This document shows positions 1-12,200 of a DNA stretch of 48,367 nucleotides, piece by piece. The stretch's first letter is position 1, and each line of letters begins with the position of its first letter. This DNA comes from Bacteroidota bacterium (lineage in GTDB: Bacteria; Bacteroidota; Ignavibacteria; SZUA-365): NCBI GenBank assembly GCA_003246455.1, contig QKAF01000086.1:1-48367 (forward strand), given 5' to 3'. The position numbers and the translations under genes were made by a program. The notes under the pieces are model-generated. The model saw only the letters and a list, made by a program, of their open reading frames with translations, did no database searches and was not told where the DNA came from.

Positions 1-695
1 ACCCGGAAGGACAGACCGATACCGATATCGTGGAGATCACCGTCGAGGACACCCAGCCCCCGACCATCACCTTGATCGTGCTCACGCCGGACATGCTCTG
101 GCCCCCGAACCACACGATGAGGAGCATCAGTGCGACCGTCACCGCTTCCGACGTCTGTGATCCCTCCCCCGTCGTTTCGCTCATGTCGGTCGTCAGCAAC
201 GAAGCGGACAACGGCCTCGGCGACGGCGACACGCCCAACGACATTGCAATCACCGGCACCTATGGCTTCGACCTGCGTGCAGAGCGCTCAGGTCTCGGCA
301 GCGGCCGCGTCTACACGGCGACCTACCGTGTGACCGACGTCTCCGGGAACTGGGTGGAAGGTACCGCCGCGGTCAGCGTGCCGCTCAGCGTCAACCGTCG
401 CGGAGCGGATGGCAGCGACATCGCCGCAGTGCAGCTGATGACGCTGGATCAGAACTACCCGAACCCCTTCAATCCGACGACGGTCATCGGCTACACCATC
501 CCCGCCGATGGGAACGTGCGCCTCACAGTGCACGACGCCGCGGGACGCGTGGTCGCAGAGCCCGTGAACGGCTTCCGCAGCGCCGGTGCCTACAGCGTCA
601 CCTTCGACGCGTCGTCGCTTCCCAGCGGCAGTTACCTGTATACCCTGACGTCCGGTGGTCTCCGCATCACGAAGACGATGATGCTCTCGAAATAA
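1..695 (+). CDS. T9SS-exported surface protein, C-terminal part (5' partial)
   Basis: The reading frame is open from the first bases of the window, so only the last ~230 residues of a larger protein are present. An all-beta module of about 115 residues comes first (LWPPNHTM, SNEADNGLGDGD, LRAERSG, GRVYTATY). It resembles the Ig-like modules that follow HYR repeats in bacterial surface proteins. The last ~80 residues are a T9SS sorting domain: it opens with LDQNYPNPFNPTT, has the internal GRVV and LPSGSYLYTL strands and ends in TKTMMLSK. The family role is export through the outer membrane and anchoring or release at the surface. No catalytic domain is visible in this fragment. A strong terminator follows the stop codon. 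Confidence 0.85.
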   Translation, partial: PEGQTDTDIVEITVEDTQPPTITLIVLTPDMLWPPNHTMRSISATVTASDVCDPSPVVSLMSVVSNEADNGLGDGDTPNDIAITGTYGFDLRAERSGLGSGRVYTATYRVTDVSGNWVEGTAAVSVPLSVNRRGADGSDIAAVQLMTLDQNYPNPFNPTTVIGYTIPADGNVRLTVHDAAGRVVAEPVNGFRSAGAYSVTFDASSLPSGSYLYTLTSGGLRITKTMMLSK

Positions 696-743
696 CGGCA
701 TCAGAACTCGCCGTCGCTCCCGGCGGCATTTTCCCCGGACTGC

Positions 744-779
744 AAAACGGGCGGAGTTCCTCCGCCCGTTTTCTTTTAG
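744..779. terminator. Bidirectional intrinsic terminator between convergent genes
   Basis: A perfect 13-bp stem (744-756 with 760-772) closes a TTC loop. It is followed by TTCTTTT on the plus strand and starts with AAAA, which gives a T run on the minus strand. It lies between the stop codons of the T9SS gene (695) and the reverse-strand reductase gene (803), so it can stop transcription from both sides. Confidence 0.9.
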
Positions 780-802
780 GGTCCGCTCGTCCTGCAGAGC
801 GC

Positions 803-3152
<2,350 letters not shown>

Positions 3153-3183
3153 GATGCTCTCAATGTTCAGTGGTTGTTGATGC

Positions 3184-4371
3184 TTACAGTGCAGCGCGGA
3201 GCACGGTGACGATGTCATCTTTGGTCATAGTCGGACGACCCGGAAGGTTGCCGTTACCGTCATTCATGATGCGCAGCGTGTCTTCCGCATAGCGTTCGAT
3301 CATCTCCTCACCGATACCGAGCTCGGAAAGATGCGTCGGGCACCCGATCGAGCGGAGAAACGCTTCGAATCTGTCGATGCCCTCGCGAGCTGTCTCTTCG
3401 GCTCCTCCGCCGTTGCGCTGCACGCCGAGCACGCGTTCTGCGAACTGGGCGAAGCGTTCAGGACGCTGCTTTGCAGCGACGCGCATCCAGGACGGATTGA
3501 CAACGGCGAGTCCGGCTGCATGAGCCACGTCATGGTGCGCGGAAAGCGTATGCTCGATCGTATGGACCGGATACCCCGCATGGGTTCCGATCTGCACCCA
3601 ACCATTGAGCGCTGCGACCGAAGCCCACTGCACCTGTGTTCTGGCTTCCAGATCATTGCCGTCAGCGACCGCTTTCGGTCCCCATTCCATTGCGGTCTGG
3701 ATCACGCCTTCGGCCCAGCGGTCCTGCAGCGGCGTACCGTCGACACCGTTGAAATATCCTTCTGTCACGTGGGTAATGAGGTCACAAACACCGTAGGCCG
3801 TCTGATCAGCCGGGACCGTTACTGTAAGTTCAGGATCGACAATCGCCACTTTCGGGTACAGGATGGGAACGTTAACGAAGGATTTTTCTTTTGTCTCTTC
3901 ATTCGTAATCACTGCTCCACTATTCATCTCCGATCCCGTCGCCGCGAGCGTCGGAACGGTAATGACGGGCAGCGCCCGCGTCGGCGGTACAAAGGTGCCT
4001 TCACTACTGAAGAACATGTCCCATGGCTCACCTTCATAATAGACCATCGCTGCAATTGCCTTGGCTGCATCCATCGTACTCCCGCCGCCAATTGCGATCA
4101 CGATGTCGCACTTCTCGTCTTTCGCGATCTGGGCGCCTCGTAGCACCGTCGATAGGCGCGGATTCGGTTCAACACCAGCACATTCCACTGCTGAGACACC
4201 GGCAGCCTTCAGGCTGTCAAGTGCGCGGTCGAATGTCCCGCTTTTCTTCACACTACCGCCACCAGTAACCAGCAGGGCCTGCTTGCCATACCTTCCGGCC
4301 ACTTCACCCAACTGCGACAGCGTACCAGCACCAAAAATGATCTGCGTTGGATTCCTGAAATTGAAGTTCAT
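3184..4371 (-). CDS. Iron-containing alcohol dehydrogenase, YqhD/BdhA-like
   Basis: This is a full-length 395-residue group III alcohol dehydrogenase that interconverts aldehydes and alcohols with NAD(P)H in the cytoplasm. The nucleotide-binding turns are GGGSVKKSG (37-45) and GGGSTMDAAK (95-104); GGGS at the first is the NADPH-preferring form in YqhD. Metal ligands fit D197, H201, H270 and H284 (CDLITHVTEG, GYPVHTIEH, HHDVAHAAG), each three residues beyond the YqhD positions. The ATG at 4371 has GGAG seven bases upstream. It is the promoter-proximal gene of the operon that continues into DUF362 and an aldo/keto reductase, which suggests aldehyde detoxification or reduction. It lies inside the low-GC insert. 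Confidence 0.92.
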   Translation of the reverse strand: MNFNFRNPTQIIFGAGTLSQLGEVAGRYGKQALLVTGGGSVKKSGTFDRALDSLKAAGVSAVECAGVEPNPRLSTVLRGAQIAKDEKCDIVIAIGGGSTMDAAKAIAAMVYYEGEPWDMFFSSEGTFVPPTRALPVITVPTLAATGSEMNSGAVITNEETKEKSFVNVPILYPKVAIVDPELTVTVPADQTAYGVCDLITHVTEGYFNGVDGTPLQDRWAEGVIQTAMEWGPKAVADGNDLEARTQVQWASVAALNGWVQIGTHAGYPVHTIEHTLSAHHDVAHAAGLAVVNPSWMRVAAKQRPERFAQFAERVLGVQRNGGGAEETAREGIDRFEAFLRSIGCPTHLSELGIGEEMIERYAEDTLRIMNDGNGNLPGRPTMTKDDIVTVLRAAL

Positions 4372-4550
4372 CTATGCTCCGAGGAAAACTTGTGACTTAT
4401 CAATTCGTGCGATTGCGGGTATGTGTTGCCGGTCCAGCATCGAATGCACCTTCAAGGTACGAGCAAAGTAGTCTTCCCAGGTACCGTGATCCTCTACCAT
4501 TCTTGCCTATTCCTGCGAAAGTTTGGAAATCAGTATCAAGACATGAAAAC

Positions 4551-4584
4551 AGGAGATCCCACCAAACGGTCCACGAGATCTCCT
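4551..4584. repeat. Inverted repeat AGGAGATC / GATCTCCT
   Basis: Two perfect 8-bp arms (4551-4558 and 4577-4584) are separated by 18 bp, about 180 bp upstream of the alcohol dehydrogenase start. There is no T run on either side, so it is not a standard terminator. An operator is possible but unproven. Confidence 0.4.
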
Positions 4585-4841
4585 ATCCTATGAAATAACA
4601 TGGCGTTATGGATGGTGACACAACGGAGTCGTAACATCGCCGGCAAGCTGCCAGAATAGGAATCCTGCACAAAGAACCCGGCATCAAGCCGTTGATAGCA
4701 AGACTACTCCGTTCCTGCCATTCGCGGCCCCAGCTTGGTCAGCGAAAAACTATGGTTGACTTAACCAACTCCCTTTTAGTCAATTCCCCAGAAATCTGTC
4801 AGCTTCTCGAGACCCATCACGGTCGACATGAGTAGACACCT

Positions 4842-4873
4842 CCAGCAGGAGCAACCGCTTGACCTCCTACTGG
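4842..4873. repeat. Imperfect inverted repeat CCAGCAGGAG / CTCCTACTGG
   Basis: The 10-bp arms at 4842-4851 and 4864-4873 pair with one mismatch across a 12-base loop. There is no T run. It sits just before the array of 9-bp direct repeats near the insert boundary. Confidence 0.4.
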
Positions 4874-4891
4874 CCACAAAATTCCATGATC

Positions 4892-4968
4892 TGTTCAGAA
4901 TTTCCGGAACAAATCTCCCAGAATTTGTTCAGAAATCAGGCTCGTATTGAAGGTTGAACTGTTCAGAA
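4892..4968 (+). repeat. Three TGTTCAGAA direct repeats at exact 34-bp intervals
   Basis: Identical 9-mers start at 4892, 4926 and 4960. The sequence between them differs, so this is a phased set of sites and not a tandem duplication. A shorter match (TGTTC) lies at 5007, next to the tRNA remnant at 5014. The arrangement resembles a protein-binding array, such as integrase arm sites or an operator, but no cognate protein gene is seen. Confidence 0.55.
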
Positions 4969-5013
4969 TCGCCGTAAATCCCTACAGGCAGACGGATGAG
5001 TTTAACTGTTCGT

Positions 5014-5057
5014 TCCACTTAGAAGGCAGATGCTCTATCCGGCTGAGCTACGGGAGC
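5014..5057 (-). pseudogene. tRNA-Arg(TCT), 5' half only
   Basis: Read on the minus strand from 5057, the sequence gives a 7-nt acceptor strand GCTCCCG, TA, a D arm GCTC...GAGC and an anticodon arm TCTGC-CTTCTAA-GTGGA with anticodon TCT at 5023-5021. The anticodon stem still closes, but with two G-T wobbles. After that no T arm (no TTCGA loop) and no CGGGAGC acceptor partner follow, so it cannot be a functional tRNA. The break falls around the 3' side of the anticodon arm, where the low-GC insert begins. tRNA genes are common integration targets, so this is read as an insertion or deletion scar. Confidence 0.75.
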
Positions 5058-5107
5058 GGGATAGTTCAACATGAAATATCCGCAGAAATGGGCTGGAATA
5101 CAAGGCG

Positions 5108-6940
5108 CTAGCGCAGATGCACTACCGGCTTCTGTAGCGATCCGTCCACGGTCTGGAGCCTGAGGAAGTACACGCCGGCAGGCAGGTCGTCGGAGCGGAA
5201 TGTGATCCGGCTGCGCCCCGACGGATAGCGGCCTTCTGCCAGAGTGGCGACGCGCCTTCCGGACGGATCGTACAGGTCGAGTCGGATGTCCATTTCCCGC
5301 GGCAGTGTGAATGTCGCCTGGGCGGAAGAAACGAAGGGATGCGGGATGGTGCCCCCGAGCTCTACCGTCGACGGCAGCGCCGCTTCCGCGAGGCCCGAGA
5401 CGTCGGATGTGCCGAAACGGCGAGCGTCGGACCAGGGACCCGGGCCGTCTTCGCTGATCGCGCGAACGCGAACGTAGTAATCCATGTTTTTCGGCAGCAC
5501 CCCCGGATTGTACAGCGTATCCCGCACATCCGGTTCTTCGTACTCGATCACCCCGAAAGTCTGGAATTCCGATATCTGCACCTGGTAGTATTCTGCTCCG
5601 TCAACAGGCTCCCATGCGAAACGCACGCCGTCAAAGGGGAAGGTCTCGCCAGGCACGGGCTGCGTGATGGAGGGCGCACCGACGGACGTGCGGAAAACCC
5701 ACGGCTCGGACCAGCGGCTGCACCCAATGCCCCCGCATGCCCGCACACGCCAGAAATACATGTGCCAGCGCTCGAGCGCAGGGACGGATGCGGACGGGAG
5801 GCTGACCGTATCGTTGTCGAATACGATACTGCTGAACGACGCGTCCCGCGAGACCTGGAGATGATACCGCTCTGCTGCATCTTCCGGCAGCCATTCGCAC
5901 ACCACCGGGTCTTCCACTCCCCTGCCGCCGTTGACGGGTGCAAGAAGAAGGGGAACGCGGGGGTCGGGACGCAGGCCCGCCATGAGCGTCAATCCGGCGA
6001 TCGCTGCCTTCGTCATCCGGGTGAAGAACGGCACCTTGAGTGACGAGGGCGTATCTGTGGGCTTATGGTAATACGGGGTGAAATCCTTGAAATCCTCGAT
6101 CAGCAGAAACGCCGGGTAACTGAACTGCGTGAACGAGTAGTTATCGCTGGGCGTCGTGGAAGTGAGTTCAGGACGCATGTCCAGTCCGAGCGAAAAAGAA
6201 TCGTTCACGGTCTGCATCGCCTCGATCAGCGCCGCCCCGGAGGGGAGATTGTACTGCAGGGTCGTACGCATATCCCCGTTCGAGTCCCAGGCGATCATAT
6301 CGAGATTGAACACCCCGAGGATGCTGTCGCCGCGCGCGCGCGCGTTCCGGGCGTAGTCCTTGCTGCCGATGAGCCCGGCTTCCTCAGCGTCGAAAAAAAT
6401 GTACTCGATCGTATAATCGAACGCGTAGCGGGAAAGCAGACGTGCCGCTTCGAGCACGCCGGCTGTTCCGCTGGCGTTGTCGTCGGCCGCGGGATACCAG
6501 GGATATGCCGCATCATAATGCGCACAGACGATGAATTTCATATCGGGATGGGTCACGCCGGTCTGAATACCGAGCACGTTCCGTCCGTGGGCGAGGAAAC
6601 GCTGCGACCCCGCGAGCAGCCCGTGCCGCAGCAGCTCCTGTTCGAGATAGTCGCCGGCAAGCTCATTGCTCGCCGAGTCGGTGCCGTCATAGCGATTGAC
6701 AATAAGCGTGTCCATGGCGTTCACGAAAACGCGTTTCTCCCCGCACAGCTCCCGCACGCGATCCATGAGCGAATCACCTGAAACGCCCGCGATGATCGAT
6801 GCAATTCCCGTCGCCGCAGGCGGCGGAGCCACCTGGGCCGTCAGGGGGGCAGGCACTCCCGTCGCTGCGAGCAGAAGCAGGAGCACACCCAACCGGAGAA
6901 CACGATTGCTGGGATCGAGTGAATTCATGCGATCGAGCAT
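5108..6940 (-). CDS. Secreted M28 family metallopeptidase with T9SS sorting domain
   Basis: A 610-residue exported zinc aminopeptidase-like enzyme. A signal peptide (LGVLLLLLAATGVPAP) is followed by the M28 catalytic domain (about 55-325). Expected zinc ligands and catalytic acids are H141 (CAHYDAA), D153/D154 (DDNASG), E186/E187 (FFDAEEAGLIGS), D214 (NLDMIAW) and H292 (YYHKPTDT). Two Fn3-like modules follow, then a T9SS sorting domain ending LPAGVYFLRLQT...KPVVHLR. The family cleaves N-terminal residues from peptides, here presumably outside the cell as a nutrient-gathering enzyme. The ATG at 6940 has GGGAGG seven bases upstream. It is transcribed in the same direction as the Fn3 gene upstream, across a 193-bp gap holding an inverted repeat. 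Confidence 0.92.
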   Translation of the reverse strand: MLDRMNSLDPSNRVLRLGVLLLLLAATGVPAPLTAQVAPPPAATGIASIIAGVSGDSLMDRVRELCGEKRVFVNAMDTLIVNRYDGTDSASNELAGDYLEQELLRHGLLAGSQRFLAHGRNVLGIQTGVTHPDMKFIVCAHYDAAYPWYPAADDNASGTAGVLEAARLLSRYAFDYTIEYIFFDAEEAGLIGSKDYARNARARGDSILGVFNLDMIAWDSNGDMRTTLQYNLPSGAALIEAMQTVNDSFSLGLDMRPELTSTTPSDNYSFTQFSYPAFLLIEDFKDFTPYYHKPTDTPSSLKVPFFTRMTKAAIAGLTLMAGLRPDPRVPLLLAPVNGGRGVEDPVVCEWLPEDAAERYHLQVSRDASFSSIVFDNDTVSLPSASVPALERWHMYFWRVRACGGIGCSRWSEPWVFRTSVGAPSITQPVPGETFPFDGVRFAWEPVDGAEYYQVQISEFQTFGVIEYEEPDVRDTLYNPGVLPKNMDYYVRVRAISEDGPGPWSDARRFGTSDVSGLAEAALPSTVELGGTIPHPFVSSAQATFTLPREMDIRLDLYDPSGRRVATLAEGRYPSGRSRITFRSDDLPAGVYFLRLQTVDGSLQKPVVHLR

Positions 6941-6989
6941 GCTGGAACCTCCCGGACGGGGTTTGCGTGGGGTACGCGCGGGCGCGCGC

Positions 6990-7014
6990 TATTCAGGACA
7001 GTTTCCCCTGAATA
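6990..7014. repeat. Inverted repeat TATTCAGG / CCTGAATA flanked by GGGTACGC copies
   Basis: Perfect 8-bp arms at 6990-6997 and 7007-7014 surround a 9-base loop, and a copy of GGGTACGC lies just outside each side. It sits 50 bp upstream of the M28 peptidase start. With no T run it is more likely an operator or mRNA leader structure than a terminator. Confidence 0.35.
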
Positions 7015-7133
7015 TAGGGTACGCCCGAGAGGGATGCAACGCACCGACGCCTCCCGCTTCCCTCCGTGTTCCCTCCCCGCAGGCTCAGATCTCCCGCGGA
7101 CGTCTGTCACGTCCTCCCGATCTACGGGTTTTC

Positions 7134-9281
7134 TCAGGGGACGATAATCGCCCCGGTGTACTGCAGGGGGGATTCCCCGCCGTCGGCGTACAGGACTTTC
7201 ACCGCGTATTTCCATGTGCCCGAAGCGGACGACTCTTCGAAACTGCGATCCTCGGCCTTCACGCTTCGGTAAAGCCGCGCGGGGTTCGTGCCGTCTGAGC
7301 GATACAGCTGGAAGGAAATGGCGTCTTCGCCCTCCCATGCCCACTGCACCACGACCTTCCCCTGCTGATCGTCATACCGGCCGCTGACGTCCTTCACGCC
7401 GTCGTAACGGAGACGTCCTCCCCGTCGGGCCACGACGACATTGGAAAGCGGTGAGCGCAACCCATCGTCGTCGTAGGCGTAGACCGCGTATTCGTACTGC
7501 ACGAATGCGTCGACGGCTGTGTCGCGATAGCTGCGAAACTCCTTGCCGCCGAGCGAATCCAGCCGGCCCCATCCCTCGGTGCCCGCGCGCCGGCGCACGA
7601 GGACGTGCGACGCCGCATCGGAAGTCGGACTCGGGTGCCAGGCGATTTCCACCCCGTCGTCTTTCACCTCGAGCGAGTGGATCAGCGGCGCGGACGGTGG
7701 CACGATATCCGGTTTTTTTGCGGTCAGCATTTCGCTGAACGGGGAATGATTGAAATTGTAATCCAGCGCCGTCACCTTGTAATAGACTTCCTCCGACAGC
7801 GTTTTCAGGGTCAGCGTATCCACGAACGTGGTGTCCCTGCTGATCGTTGTCGTCAGCTGCTGGAACTCATGCGACGGATCGTTGGCGTAGAATACGCGGT
7901 AGCCCTGCAGGTCTTCCTCCGTGTTGGCCGTCCATGACAGGTTGAGCACGCCGGCCGAGTCGATGCTGGCGCGCAGCCCGGTGGGAACCGCCGGCGGGAT
8001 CGAATCGGGGAACAGTGCGAGGACCGGAGCGGACATGCGGCTGTTGCCCGCCGTATCGACCGCAGCGACCACGTAATAATGCGCCGGCTGCGTATTCACA
8101 TTTCGATCCACGTAGCTGCGATCGGTCTTCGGAAGCAGATCCGTGATGAGATCGAACGGCCCCTCGGGCGACATGCTCTTTGCAATCATGAAGCCGTCAA
8201 GGTCGTCGTCTTCCGCACCGCGCAGCTCCCAGTGAAGTTTCACCGAGGTTTCATCCACGATTTCGTAGGGCTGGATCGCCGGCTGCTTCGGTGCGGTCCT
8301 GTCTCTGCCCATCGCGGTGATTTCCACACCGGGAGGCGACAGTTCGCCGAACGCCGTGGTCCCGCGCACGCGGTACACGACGGGAACGTAGTTTTTTTCC
8401 ACATGAATACTGTATTCGACCACCGGCTGCTCCGCTTCTCCGTCGCGGGTTACGGTCATGAACGGAATGTCGCTCCTCGGCGCGAAGCTCCTGCCTCCGT
8501 CCGTCGACTGCTCGATGATGTACCCCCCGTAGCTGCGCTCGAGATGCTCGAATCGATCCCAACGGAGGACGATCTGGCGTTCGCCCTCCTCCGCCCGCAG
8601 CGACATGATCGCGGGGAGCGGCTCCGTCCTGCGTGCGATCGCCATGACGATCATGGTATCCAGCTCGACATCGGGGACAGCGGCCGCGGGATAGATCCGG
8701 TAGAAATATCCTTTCCCGGGTGTGACGTCCTTGTCTTCGTAGCGCAGCCCGAGACCGGACGCGAGGTCCGCGCGCAGATCGGCGAGCAGGAGCGCGAAGC
8801 CCATCAGGTTCTGCTGCTGCATGTGCAGTTCGACGATCGATCCGAAAGGGTCGCTCGACGTCACGACGCTCTGGCCGTACAGCGTCTGCACGGCGGCGCC
8901 GGCGAGTGAATCCTCCGGCAGAAAGCGGGATTTCCATTCATCCAGTGTCAGCGGTTTGACCGGGGCCGCGGTAAGCCGTTTCCACTCGAGCTGAACGTCG
9001 CTCTTCGGACTTCCGCGCAGTTCCGCACGCTCTATGACGAGCCCGGCGCGGGTGACGGCTTTCCACACGGGATATTCGGCAAAACCCCAGCGGAGGGTGA
9101 TGGCATCGGGACTCTCCCGCGCGATGAGGCGCATGACCGCTGCGCCGCTGCTGTCGCTGTCCGCCGCCTGCTGCGCGTACACGGAAACCGGGAGGAAAAA
9201 AATCACCGACAGCATGGCGAACAGGAGGCCTGCTGCCAATTTGATGTCGGAAGGGAATACATTGTGCTTCATGGGATTCAC
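7134..9281 (-). CDS. Secreted multi-domain fibronectin type III protein
   Basis: A 715-residue protein with a signal peptide (AAGLLFAMLSVIFFLPVSVYAQ). After a ~170-residue N-terminal region it is built from consecutive Fn3-like modules with repeated WDRFEH, LHWELRG, LSWTANTEEDLQGYRVF, IAWHPSPTSDAASHV and VQWAWEG strands. Such repeats bind proteins or sugars or act as spacers; no enzyme motif is seen. It has no T9SS sorting tail, unlike the neighbouring peptidase. The first codon (GTG, 9281) overlaps the stop of the 1983-residue gene as GTGA, so translation is probably coupled; an ATG at 9272 is an alternative and keeps the signal peptide. It is the last member of the barrel/giant/Fn3 operon. 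Confidence 0.8.
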   Translation of the reverse strand: MNPMKHNVFPSDIKLAAGLLFAMLSVIFFLPVSVYAQQAADSDSSGAAVMRLIARESPDAITLRWGFAEYPVWKAVTRAGLVIERAELRGSPKSDVQLEWKRLTAAPVKPLTLDEWKSRFLPEDSLAGAAVQTLYGQSVVTSSDPFGSIVELHMQQQNLMGFALLLADLRADLASGLGLRYEDKDVTPGKGYFYRIYPAAAVPDVELDTMIVMAIARRTEPLPAIMSLRAEEGERQIVLRWDRFEHLERSYGGYIIEQSTDGGRSFAPRSDIPFMTVTRDGEAEQPVVEYSIHVEKNYVPVVYRVRGTTAFGELSPPGVEITAMGRDRTAPKQPAIQPYEIVDETSVKLHWELRGAEDDDLDGFMIAKSMSPEGPFDLITDLLPKTDRSYVDRNVNTQPAHYYVVAAVDTAGNSRMSAPVLALFPDSIPPAVPTGLRASIDSAGVLNLSWTANTEEDLQGYRVFYANDPSHEFQQLTTTISRDTTFVDTLTLKTLSEEVYYKVTALDYNFNHSPFSEMLTAKKPDIVPPSAPLIHSLEVKDDGVEIAWHPSPTSDAASHVLVRRRAGTEGWGRLDSLGGKEFRSYRDTAVDAFVQYEYAVYAYDDDGLRSPLSNVVVARRGGRLRYDGVKDVSGRYDDQQGKVVVQWAWEGEDAISFQLYRSDGTNPARLYRSVKAEDRSFEESSASGTWKYAVKVLYADGGESPLQYTGAIIVP

Positions 9282-12200
9282 GGCTTGAATATGATGGTTT
9301 TTTCCGGAGCGACGCCGACGCCCGGATAATAGTACTTGACGTAGAGACGCTGGTTGTCGTTGAACCGCATGGTCCAGTAACTGTAGTTGTTCACGCCGTA
9401 ATCATCGGCGAGGTCCGGCGGACAGTTGTTGCTCATGAAATGCCAGAATTCCGGTGTATTCCTGAGGCTGCTCCCGTAGTACCGGTACAGCAGTTCGGTG
9501 ATCACCAGGTCGCGATCGCGCATGAGCACCGCCGGAATATCGTAACGCAGGACGAGCTTGTGCCATTCCGCCGCCTTGATATTCAGCCCGGCATTCAGTC
9601 CCGGGTTGACATTCCCGACCTTCACCGTTTTCGCGCTTACGTACTTCGCGCCGCCTCCCTGCGACTGGGGAACGTAATCCTTCCAGAACACCGCATTGAT
9701 TTCCTGATTCGTCAGTTTCGACGACGGCCCCGTTCCCTGGTAGCGCAGGTCGGTGGCGTCCGCGGGGAAGCGCACTTCCGACAGACGCGTGCCGTGGGTC
9801 AGCCGGCTGCCCGGACGATACGCGTTCGTACTCGGATATTCCCGCACTGTCCGGGGATTCGGTCCGTTGCCCATCATTTCCGATGCGATGTAGGTATTGC
9901 GGATATAGTCGTTGTTCAGGCCGTAACGGTAGTAATCGTTGTACAGCCGGTTCCAGTACGTCTGGCTGCTCGGCCCCGTACCCGCGTTCCGCGCCTCCGC
10001 ATGAAAATGCGGTTCGACATACTGCGTGATCGACCCCTTGTTCCAGGTGTATTCCTCCAGGTCGTACGAGTCGAATGCCTCCTCGCCTTCATAGGTGATT
10101 TCCAGCGAGTTGTATGCGAGATCATCCTGGTTGTTCGACCGGCGCTTCATGGCGGTGAGGTTCCCGAGATACGCGTTCATTTTCGACTGATACGTGGAGT
10201 ACTTGCTGGTCTTGAATGCCAGCTGGTATACCATGAATTCATTGTCCGCAAGACGGATCGCGTTGAAGCGCGAGCGGCGCACGTCGATCGACTGTCCTGA
10301 GCCGAGGTTCTGCGAGACTTTCTTCTGCTCGAAATTTGAACCGCCCTGGTTGCTGTTGTAGTTGAGCTGCATGTTGCCCTGCTGCAGGGACTTCGGCATG
10401 CGTTTCCGCACGACCTGGACGATATAGATCGTCTCGGTCTTGAGCGGGGGAATTCCGAACTTGACCCCTTTGAAGCCGCCGGAATTCTGCCACTGAATCG
10501 GCGTCTCGCCCGCCACTTCACTCCCCGACTTGATCTCCTGGAAGCGCGCGACATATTTATATTCGTACGCCGGATCGTTGGGTGTCAGGTTGGGGATGTT
10601 GCTCGGGTACTGCTTGAATTCGATCGAACCCTGCGAACTCGTGCTCTTCGGGTAGTAGCGCTGCATGCGACCCGGGAGGGTCACCGTGATCAGATCGTTG
10701 CGGAAATTCTCCGGCGCCTTTCCTGTCGTGAAGTTGACGGTCTCGGTTTCGACGTGGTCGTTGTTGCAGTTCGCGCATTCCTTTATCCGCACCCACTGAC
10801 CGTTGACCTTGCGGTCGCCGTGCACCTGCACGTCGATTCGGTAGTTGGTCAGCTCGTCGAACATTTCTTCCGCCTCGAACTGCGCGGAAAGACTCTCGTT
10901 GAACTTGCTCCAGTCGCCGGCAACCTTCGCGTTGCCCTGCACCTTGCGGACTTCAAACTTCTTGATGTCGAAACGGAACGACACGGTCTTGGCTTCCTGG
11001 TTCTCGTCCAGGACCTCGACGGAAATGACCTTGTCCTGTCCGACCGGGAGGTTGAACGCAACCTCGGGGAAGGCGAAGCAATCCACCTCGCTTCCCGTCG
11101 GTATGATTTCCGATATCACTTTCAATCCTTCGAAGGGATCTCCTTCGTTCGGATTGCAGTACGTGCCGGTGCGGAACTTGAAGTTGATATGTCCGGTGAG
11201 CAGGCCGTCGAACACGTTGTAGTAGCCCGCGACTTCACCCATCATCCAAGTCGGCTTCGGGAGGCCCGCCTTCAGCGCAGCGATGAGACCGACTTCGAGA
11301 ATGACGATCTTCTTCTGTATGAACCAGAGATTGATGTCGATGCCGACGCCCGCGATGATGCTCGTGTAGACCTGCCCGGTCGCGTACCAGCCGTTAAAGC
11401 CCATCTTGCCGCCGACCTCTTCGCAGTACGCGTTGGTCTGCAGGATGGAGACGTCAAAACCGAAATCGATGACGAGCTGCGCATAGAAGATGAGAAACTT
11501 CAGTTCGCCGGTATCGATGGAGAGCTGCTGCCCCATGGCGAAACCGGTTCCGTTTTCCGTCGCCGGCGAGCGCGGGTTCTGGTCGTTGAAACTGGGGAGA
11601 TAGGCCGCATAATTGACCGGACTCGTCGGGAGATCCGGCATCGGCCCGAGACTGTTTTTCCCTGCCATGAGATACGTCTTGATGCTCAGCAGGTCGAGGA
11701 CGTTGAGCTGCAGCGGATTGTCGGGCGTTCCGAATTTGATGAACCACTTGTCCTTGCTCACATGGAACGCGGCATCGCCTCCGCCCGTGATCAGGTCGGT
11801 GTTCCCCGCCTTGACGTTGAACGCCATGGAAATCAGACCGTCGAAACGCTTGAACTCGTTGTCATAGAGGAAATTCGCGGTCGCCACGATGACCGCATCG
11901 TCACCCGGCCGGTTCTTCGGGTCGAGCGTCTGCACGAAATAACCGTTTCCGATGAAGCCGATTTTCTTGAGTCCGCCTCCTTCGAAGAATTCGATCATGA
12001 GCGTGATATCCCCGTTGAAGGCTTTCGGTGTCGGCATGGTGCCGAGCACGATCGTCGCCTTCATGCCGAACGCGATATCCGGACGCGGTTCGTAGACCAC
12101 GCCGGAAGACGTCGCGCCGGGCGCATCGAGTTCGAAACCGTCGACAGAATTCGGATCACCTTCCAGCGATGCCGCCGTCGGCGCGTCGTTGACCGCGCTC

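Larger units (their letters stand above)
4372..5013. other. Gene-free end of the insert, with short repeats
   Basis: About 640 bp without a convincing gene; the possible short frames lack start signals and recognisable products. The composition is markedly more AT-rich than the flanking host genes. It contains the leader of the alcohol dehydrogenase operon, two inverted repeats (4551-4584 and 4842-4873) and three regularly spaced direct repeats (4892-4968), and it ends at the tRNA-Arg remnant. No integrase or transposase gene and no complete IS end is visible. Confidence 0.6.

Noticed and set aside
5014-5057. Functional tRNA gene
   Set aside because: No T arm or 3' acceptor strand follows, so the molecule cannot fold or be aminoacylated.
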